From NCBI GenBank assembly GCA_019411365.1, contig DXQT01000012.1, positions 13,745 to 77,744 on the forward strand: a stretch of DNA of 64,000 nucleotides, written 5' to 3'. Source of the stretch: Roseburia sp. (lineage in GTDB: Bacteria; Bacillota_A; Clostridia; Lachnospirales; Lachnospiraceae). Both the position numbers and the translations under genes were made by a program. The notes under the pieces are model-generated. The model ran no database searches and was not told the origin of the DNA. It was given only the letters and a program-made list of their open reading frames with translations. This document shows positions 59,003-64,000 of this stretch, in pieces (within the stretch, counting starts at the first letter, position 1; the number at the start of each line of letters is the position of its first letter).

Positions 59003-59506
59003 TCACCTCCACGCTAATCTTCTCTCTAACCGATTTAAGCGCCCTTTCATGCTGTAATCTTCTTCTATATCTCCTACCCGCAGTACAAATCCACCGATCA
59101 GTTCCGGCTTCTTTTCCAATGCAAGCGCAACTTTATCTTTCTGATATTTCTTTGCAAGATATGCCTTCATCTGTGCCACTTCATCCTCTGTCGGCTCTAA
59201 GACATACTCCAGTTTTGCCTGAAGGATACCATTTTTCTCCGCTTCCACTACATCATATGCGGCAAAAATTTCCTCAAGGAGATCTGCCTCACCGTAATCG
59301 CAAACCACCTTCAGAAAATTTTTCATTGATTCCGGAAAGATCCGGTCGATCAGCTTATGTTTCTCCTGTTTTGACACAACCGGGCTTTTTAAACTCTTCG
59401 GCAGATCCTGGGTCAGAGAAAGAATCTCTTTTGTCTCATCAACCGCTTCTCTTGTCACACCAAGCTCTAAGAGAACCGTTGCATAATTATTTGCTGTCTG
59501 CGTCAT
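59003..59506 (-). CDS. atpH: ATP synthase F1 delta subunit
   Basis: 167 residues. Start [18 protein letters not shown], and the C-terminal [21 protein letters not shown] motif of the OSCP/delta family. It links the b stalk to F1. Overlaps atpF by 20 nt, so translation is coupled. Confidence 0.94.
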   Translation of the reverse strand: MTQTANNYATVLLELGVTREAVDETKEILSLTQDLPKSLKSPVVSKQEKHKLIDRIFPESMKNFLKVVCDYGEADLLEEIFAAYDVVEAEKNGILQAKLEYVLEPTEDEVAQMKAYLAKKYQKDKVALALEKKPELIGGFVLRVGDIEEDYSMKGRLNRLERRLAWR

Positions 59507-59993
59507 TCACACCACCTGCTTTTGTCAAAAACTGTTGATACAGTAACCGGTTATTCTCGTTCGTACTTGCCTCACCAAGTACTTTTCCTGCTGCTGCCAC
59601 TGCAAGAACTGCAATCTGTGACTGAAGATCCTGCACAGTTTTGTCACGTTCGAGTTCCACGGTCTTATGGGCCTTCTCGATGATCTTTTCTGCTTCCGCA
59701 TCCGCCGCATTGATTCTGTTCTCATACTCTGCCTGTGCACTCTTACGAGTTTTCTCAAGCAGTTCTGCAGATTCCTCATGCGCCTGTGCAAGCATTCCCT
59801 CATACTGTTTCTTTAAGTCTCCCGCTTCTGCCTTTAATTTGTTGGCATCTGCGATCTGACCTTCGATCATCTGCTTACGCTGCTCCATAACATTCGTGAC
59901 AGGACCAATTAAAAACTTACGAAGTCCCAGATACAGAACGATCAGGTTAATGATGGTAAAGACGACGTTCCAATCTATTCTTAATAATTGCAT
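59487..59993 (-). CDS. atpF: ATP synthase Fo b subunit
   Basis: 168 residues. One membrane helix at about 7-27 (IDWNVVFTIINLIVLYLGLR), then a long charged coiled coil rich in Glu, Lys and Ala to the end. It is the peripheral stalk. 19 bp after atpE. Confidence 0.95.
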   Translation of the reverse strand: MQLLRIDWNVVFTIINLIVLYLGLRKFLIGPVTNVMEQRKQMIEGQIADANKLKAEAGDLKKQYEGMLAQAHEESAELLEKTRKSAQAEYENRINAADAEAEKIIEKAHKTVELERDKTVQDLQSQIAVLAVAAAGKVLGEASTNENNRLLYQQFLTKAGGVNDADSK

Positions 59994-60012
59994 TCTCTAC
60001 CAGACCCTTTCC

Positions 60013-60237
60013 TTAACCTAAGAATAAGATAATTAAAATTGCAACAACCATACCGAAAATTGCAGTACCTTCGGCAAGTGCACAACCAAGTAATAATGCT
60101 TTTGTGATCTTTCCGTCTGCTTCCGGCTGTCTTGCGATAGCGTCTGTTGCCTTAGATGTTGCAAGACCGATACCGATACCTGCTCCAATACCTGTTAATG
60201 CTGCGATTCCTGCTCCAATTGCGATTAATGATGTCAT
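60013..60237 (-). CDS. atpE: ATP synthase Fo c subunit
   Basis: 74 residues, two helices joined by the polar loop ARQPEADG. The ion carboxylate is the Glu of CALAEGTAIFG in helix 2. The Gln of helix 1 and the Ser/Thr directly after the Glu, which mark Na-binding rings, are replaced by Ile and Gly, so proton binding is the better guess. Confidence 0.96.
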   Translation of the reverse strand: MTSLIAIGAGIAALTGIGAGIGIGLATSKATDAIARQPEADGKITKALLLGCALAEGTAIFGMVVAILIILFLG

Positions 60238-60269
60238 GATAAATTTCTCCTTTTTTGTTTTTACTTTTT

Positions 60270-60938
60270 TTACTCGATGCTTTCCTTAATAAATAAGGAT
60301 GTTAAAAATACAAATACATACGCCTGAATGAATCCGTCAAACAAGTCAAAATAAAGACTGAGTGGAACCGGTACTAAAAGCGGTGCCACGATCTTGATCA
60401 GCTCCATAATGACGAATGCCCCTAAAATGTTACCAAAAAGTCGCATACACAATGATAATGGACGGATAAATATCTCCAATATATTCATTGGTAACATAAT
60501 TGGAATCGGTTCGGCGAAACTCTTCAGAAAACCTTTCATTCCTTTTGCACGTACTCCCGAATACTCGATCAGTACAATGCTCATCAATGCAAGCGCACCG
60601 GTAACACCGACATCCTTTGTCGGGGATTTCAGTCCAAACAGTCCGATCATATTAGCGATTGCAATGTAAACTCCTACTGTCATTAAATAAGGAATATAAC
60701 ATTTTCCTTCCTCTCCAAGCAGATCGTAAAAGAAGTTATGCAATCCGCCAACGACGGTTTCCACTGCCAGCTGACGTTTTCCTACGTTCTCGACACGCAG
60801 ATTTCTTCCTAAGAAAAATGCCGCTACCAAAAGAACTGCCATAATTACCCACGTTACTACTACCGATTCGGCAACCGGAATACCTCCAAACACCGGAATC
60901 GTGAAAGCAGTTTCACAGTTCAGCTCTTCCATCAGCAC
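60270..60938 (-). CDS. atpB: ATP synthase Fo a subunit
   Basis: About 222 residues with five or six helices. The essential Arg lies in SLCMRLFGNILGA. I place the start at the GTG at 60938 (then Leu, Met, Glu, Glu, Leu), 11 nt after GGAGG; the ATG at 60932 is the alternative. A longer frame to a TTG at 61019 would translate the operon promoter itself, so I reject it. First gene of atpBEFHAGDC. No atpI is seen upstream. Confidence 0.92.
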   Translation of the reverse strand: MLMEELNCETAFTIPVFGGIPVAESVVVTWVIMAVLLVAAFFLGRNLRVENVGKRQLAVETVVGGLHNFFYDLLGEEGKCYIPYLMTVGVYIAIANMIGLFGLKSPTKDVGVTGALALMSIVLIEYSGVRAKGMKGFLKSFAEPIPIMLPMNILEIFIRPLSLCMRLFGNILGAFVIMELIKIVAPLLVPVPLSLYFDLFDGFIQAYVFVFLTSLFIKESIE

Positions 60939-60990
60939 TTTCGATAATTCCTCCGTATTCTCACTTCCCTTCTTTCCTACACTTTGCTGT

Positions 60991-61019
60991 ATTTTATTTA
61001 AAAATTTTCCACTTGTCAA
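60991..61019 (-). promoter_or_regulatory. Promoter of the ATP synthase operon
   Basis: On the minus strand a perfect TTGACA (61019-61014), a 17-nt spacer and TAAAAT (60996-60991). The start point falls about 45 nt before the GTG start of atpB. The remaining 61020-61418 is AT-rich and holds nothing else I can identify. Confidence 0.8.
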
Positions 61020-61418
61020 TTTTTTGTCAAAGCCAAATTTTCCATTCCCATTTTGGTAATTTTATATAAATTCTATTAATGGTTTTTGTAAGTTTTTTTA
61101 TGTTTTGGGAATTGAATATTTCATTTGTTTATAATTATTTTATTTTTACATTGAATTGCTTCCAAAATATAGGATAAAATACCTAAAAAAGTTTACATCT
61201 CTTATGCAATATCTTTTACGGTTCTTTAATAAATTACATATTGCGCTGCATTCCGCTATATCCCTCCCCCCAAATCACTCAAAAATTTTTCTGATCATTT
61301 ATCTCAACAACTTCTCTATTGATTCTCAACCGACTATTGTCACTCGTAATTTATACTCGCACATTGATTCATCACATCATATACTAAAATAAATAGCTTA
61401 TTGTACTGGAGACTTTCA

Positions 61419-62012
61419 ATGAACACAGAGACCAGAGGAACACTTTCCCGGCGGGGTAATATTTCACAGATCACAAATGCTTTCGTGGAGGAGGTCAATG
61501 CTTTTTCCAACACTTCCACCGGATATATCATCGTATCTTATGCAGCCTCGCCCGGACAGCAATCCGACAACATCCAGATGCTCCGTTTAAATATCAACCG
61601 GAACACTGTCATCCTCGATTCATCCGGTCAGGTCATATCCCTGTCGGAAATCCGCCCGCAAACATGGATCAATGCAGTTTTCTCTTCTGCAATGACACGG
61701 AGTATCCCTCCACAGGCAAATGCATTTCTGATCATGGTACAGAGACGGCGCCCTCAAATTGAAATTGCAACCTCGATCGGCAGGATTGCAAGTATCGACG
61801 CCGCAAATGGCTTTTTGTACACCGGCAATCCAAACGACATCAACAGCCAGGTCCGCTACGTCGTCTCAAATTCCACCTTCTCCGATCCATCCGGCCGCCC
61901 GATCACACTTTCATCCCTCCGCCCCAGCCAGCGCGTCCGCATTACACATGCAACCACACAGACCGCAAGCATCCCACCTCAGACAATAGCGTTTCATGTG
62001 CAGTTATTGTAA
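61419..62012 (+). CDS. Unassigned protein with two similar domains
   Basis: 197 residues from the ATG at 61419 (GGAG 7 nt upstream). I do not recognise it. The two halves look alike: VILDSSGQVISLSEIRP with TRSIPPQANAFLI in the first, FSDPSGRPITLSSLRP with TASIPPQTIAFHV in the second. Each appears to be a small beta domain, possibly OB-like. There is no signal peptide and no membrane segment. It is a single gene with a terminator after it, divergent from the ATPase operon. Confidence 0.7.
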   Translation: MNTETRGTLSRRGNISQITNAFVEEVNAFSNTSTGYIIVSYAASPGQQSDNIQMLRLNINRNTVILDSSGQVISLSEIRPQTWINAVFSSAMTRSIPPQANAFLIMVQRRRPQIEIATSIGRIASIDAANGFLYTGNPNDINSQVRYVVSNSTFSDPSGRPITLSSLRPSQRVRITHATTQTASIPPQTIAFHVQLL

Positions 62013-62147
62013 CCGAATCTTTACCAGGACTTCACACTTTTTTCAAAAATTTACCACAATTCCATCATGAACTTCGTTTACTATAAATAATGTCAAAAGG
62101 AAATAAACCTTTTTCACATAAAACAGTTTCTTTTTTTTCATAACAAA

Positions 62148-62176
62148 GCCAGTAAAACATCCCCCGTTTTACTGGC
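62148..62176 (+). terminator. Terminator of the duplicated-domain gene
   Basis: A perfect 11-bp stem, GCCAGTAAAAC with GTTTTACTGGC, 7-nt loop, then TCCTCCTTTTTTATT. A further hairpin (AGCGGAAAGCC with GGCTTTTCGCT) lies at about 62271-62303. Confidence 0.8.
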
Positions 62177-62307
62177 TCCTCCTTTTTTATTCACTGAACA
62201 AGAAGCAATCCATAAAGGGTATGGTAAATGTTCAAAATGTTTTTAAACCACTTCAAAAATTACAAAAAAATAGCGGAAAGCCTTAGTTCTACTGGCTTTT
62301 CGCTGTA

Positions 62308-62339
62308 TTTTAGTTAATGAGACATCAGGGATTCGAACC
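62308..62339. repeat. Degenerate copy of the tRNA-Lys 3' end (attachment-site relic)
   Basis: TTAGTTAATGAGACATCAGG followed by GATTCGAACC repeats the last 20-odd nt and downstream flank of the tRNA-Lys gene at 63757-63788 with two or three changes, in the same orientation. Beyond it the tRNA similarity stops. Such a partial copy is what integration into a tRNA 3' end leaves. Confidence 0.7.
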
Positions 62340-62485
62340 TAAGTCTCGATGTTCAAATACTGATAGAAAGGGCATTTGCAACACATCATCTACTTAGTGT
62401 AATCATTCTGTCAAATGCTTGCTTTCCACAAAGAAAGTTTGCTTGCTAACACTTGACGGAATCACATATTCTATATAATGAATTC

Positions 62486-62520
62486 AGAGGTTGTTAGACA
62501 CATTTGTTCTAACAACCTCT
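62486..62520. terminator. Strong hairpin after the secreted-protein gene
   Basis: A perfect 12-bp stem, AGAGGTTGTTAG with CTAACAACCTCT, and an 11-nt loop. It is 15 bp after the end of the leftward gene. T-runs are weak on both sides, so direction is uncertain. Confidence 0.5.
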
Positions 62521-62534
62521 TGTTTAATCTCATC

Positions 62535-63275
62535 CTATTTCTTTATGAATACTTGCTTTACATATGAATTCTGTCCAAATACATATGTACCATCATTGTA
62601 AACTGTATATGGACACACCTTAACATAATATCTTTTTCCCTTTGCTAATTTTTTTATTGTATAAGTTGTCGTTGGTGAATATACAGTTTTTACTCCCTTT
62701 TTAAATTTGTAATTTGTAGAATATTGGATTCTATAACCAATCGCATTTACTGCTGATTTACACTTAACTGTCATTTGACCCTTTTTGTTATTTTTTAAAG
62801 AGCTAATAGTTCCTTTAGATAATTTAATCTGTTTTTCTGCTTGGATTTTGAAAGAATATACTGTACTTATTTCTGTACCACCTTTTGTAATATCTAAATA
62901 GTATATTCCTTTCGGCAAAGTCCTGCTCTGACTAGTTTTGAATTTTCCTGTCGCTACATTACTTTCATATTGCAAATCATTACCATTCAGTACAATTTTT
63001 CCATCTGAATTATATATACACATCCCATAATTTGTAGTGGAATCTACTGTTGCACTTAAAGTAACATGTGACTTTTTAGAAATACTAAATTTGTAATATC
63101 TGTGTGTAGTATACCATGGTGAAGGACTTGTTATTGTTCCATTATAAACTTCCTCCAACTCATAATCTTCTGCCTCATCCGTCATTGCTGCATTTACTTT
63201 TATGCTTTTAAACATAAACATACAGCAAACGCATAAAAGTATCATTAACAAACTTTTTGTCCATTTTTTATTCAT
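62535..63275 (-). CDS. Secreted protein with PPC-like and Fn3-like domains
   Basis: 246 residues. The signal peptide is KSLLMILLCVCCMFMFKSIKVNAA (cleavage about 30). Residues 35-150 resemble the bacterial pre-peptidase C-terminal (PPC) domain (YYKFSISKKSHVTLSATV, LPKGIYYLDITKGG). Residues 155-246 form an Fn3-like domain (GYRIQYSTNYKFKKG, GKRYYVKVCPY). AT-rich, lysine-rich coding unlike the neighbouring core genes. No catalytic domain. It lies inside the tRNA-bounded island, so it is probably acquired cargo. Confidence 0.75.
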   Translation of the reverse strand: MNKKWTKSLLMILLCVCCMFMFKSIKVNAAMTDEAEDYELEEVYNGTITSPSPWYTTHRYYKFSISKKSHVTLSATVDSTTNYGMCIYNSDGKIVLNGNDLQYESNVATGKFKTSQSRTLPKGIYYLDITKGGTEISTVYSFKIQAEKQIKLSKGTISSLKNNKKGQMTVKCKSAVNAIGYRIQYSTNYKFKKGVKTVYSPTTTYTIKKLAKGKRYYVKVCPYTVYNDGTYVFGQNSYVKQVFIKK

Positions 63276-63357
63276 GGCAAACTCCTCCTTTTTTATTTCT
63301 ATTTTACCATATTTTTTTAATCATTCAACTTTATGGAATAATATTTTTATCCCCATC

Positions 63358-63690
63358 TATAATATAACATATCAATTACGATATCCCGATAGCAACTATC
63401 TGTTTCCTAATAGGGAAAATACTTCACCTATCACAAATAGAGCTGTCTATCTTGTTTATCAAGGTATTTGTCAAAAATTAGGTATAAAAAGCGAAAAAGG
63501 TATCATTAAAGATCCTCATTCCTTTAGAAGAAATGTTTCCACCTCCCTTGTTAATTCAAAAGGTGGTAATCTTCTAATTGCATCTGCATTATTAGGACAT
63601 AGTCCAACCGTCGCAGAAAAGAATTACTTAACGGGAATCGACTTGAATCAAGCTCAAGCTGTAGCCAACCAAAGATACTTGCTAAATTAA
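63358..63690 (+). pseudogene. Tyrosine recombinase, C-terminal remnant
   Basis: About 110 codons keep the end of a phage-type integrase: DPHSFRRNVSTSLVN (His-x-x-Arg), ALLGHSPTVAEKNYL (LGH and the catalytic Tyr). The N-terminal and core-binding domains and the first catalytic Arg are missing, and no proper start is seen. It ends 77 bp from the tRNA-Lys gene. Confidence 0.75.
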
Positions 63691-63728
63691 ACAAAGTGTA
63701 ATCAATTTTTTTAATGTACAAAAATAAG

Positions 63729-63750
63729 AAGTGTTGATTTTTCAACACTT
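63729..63750 (-). terminator. Terminator of the tRNA cluster
   Basis: AAGTGTTGA pairs with TCAACACTT around TTTT. On the minus strand it is followed by CTTATTTTTG. It lies just past the tRNA-Lys 3' end. Confidence 0.75.
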
Positions 63751-63756
63751 CCAATC

Positions 63757-63788
63757 TTTTAGCTAATGAGACATCGGGGATTCGAACC
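63757..63788. repeat. Attachment-site copy within tRNA-Lys
   Basis: The intact partner of the repeat at 62308. It spans the tRNA T-arm, acceptor end and flank, the usual crossover segment for tyrosine integrases. Confidence 0.6.
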
Positions 63789-63839
63789 CCGGACAACTTG
63801 ATTAAAAGTCAAGTGCTCTACCAACTGAGCTAATATCCC
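63767..63839 (-). tRNA. tRNA-Lys (TTT)
   Basis: 73 nt. Acceptor GGGATAT pairs with ATGTCTC (two G-U pairs), the D-arm is AGCTCAGTTGGTAGAGC, the anticodon loop is CTTTTAA and the T-arm has GGTTCGAATCC. CCA is not encoded. Confidence 0.95.
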
Positions 63840-63855
63840 ATATTTTTCTTTTGAA

Positions 63856-63928
<73 letters not shown>

Positions 63929-63951
63929 AAATACGATATTAAAATTTGAGT

Positions 63952-64000
63952 TGCGGGAATAGGATTTGAACCTATGACCTTCGGGTTATGAGCCCGACGA
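63952..64000 (-). tRNA. tRNA-Met (CAT), partial
   Basis: The 3' part of a tRNA cut by the window edge. Anticodon stem TCGGG/CCCGA with loop CTCATAA, T-arm GGTTCAAATCC and acceptor TTCCCGC. Probably elongator Met; the missing 5' half prevents a firm call against Ile2 or fMet. Confidence 0.85.

Noticed and set aside
63202..63357. First half of the 162-aa integrase-like frame
   Set aside because: The residues before about 63358 overlap the antisense signal peptide of the secreted protein and show no integrase resemblance.

Overview
The window looks like chromosomal DNA from a low-to-mid GC, spore-forming, gut-type Firmicute, most likely a Lachnospiraceae close to Roseburia. This is an inference from a SpoVT regulator, strong AGGAGG ribosome sites, c-di-GMP/chemotaxis proteins, a modular secreted GH26 mannanase, permuted GH3 enzymes and the F-type ATPase operon. 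No ribosomal RNA is present to settle it.

Region 1 (1-2301) holds the end of a nuclease pair (YhaO-like phosphoesterase and the start of a YhaN-like ATPase) and spoVT. Region 2 (2511-32220) is the centrepiece, a locus for eating host or dietary N-glycans. A secreted GH85 endo-beta-N-acetylglucosaminidase lipoprotein would cut high-mannose glycans from protein. An ABC importer (binding protein and two permeases) would take them in. Two GH38 alpha-mannosidases and a GH125 alpha-1,6-mannosidase would trim them, and a GH130 phosphorylase would split the remaining Man-beta-1,4-GlcNAc. GH20 and GH3 enzymes, an MFS transporter and a ROK sugar kinase complete the set. Ten genes run as one leftward array from 20019 to 2511. 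A LacI-type repressor and the GH85 gene read rightward from the other side. Near-identical TTAACA-WW-TGTTAA pseudo-palindromes sit at the transporter, repressor and GH85 promoters. The array also contains two large proteins (751 and 703 aa) that I cannot assign to a family; they are the best candidates for new activities. A second leftward group (ROK, GntR-type regulator, GH125, GH38) ends next to a broken diguanylate cyclase gene that carries a relic of a serine-recombinase element.

Region 3 (32442-43235) holds an MmcQ-like protein, a lipoprotein, a chemotaxis receptor fused to PilZ, a secreted GH53 galactanase behind a LacI-type operator, an EAL phosphodiesterase and a polar amino-acid ABC transporter. 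Region 4 (43371-54705) holds the GH26 mannanase, two GH3 enzymes with swapped domain order and an AraC regulator. The 1 kb between the second GH3 and araC is unusually repetitive: two long inverted repeats around a 33/34-bp tandem array.

Region 5 (54738-60938) is the complete atpBEFHAGDC operon, leftward, with a good promoter. Region 6 (61419-64000) has an unassigned duplicated-domain protein, then a 1.4 kb island bounded by tRNA-Lys and a degenerate copy of the tRNA-Lys 3' end. The island holds an integrase relic and a secreted protein. Three tRNA genes (Lys, Phe, Met) close the window.
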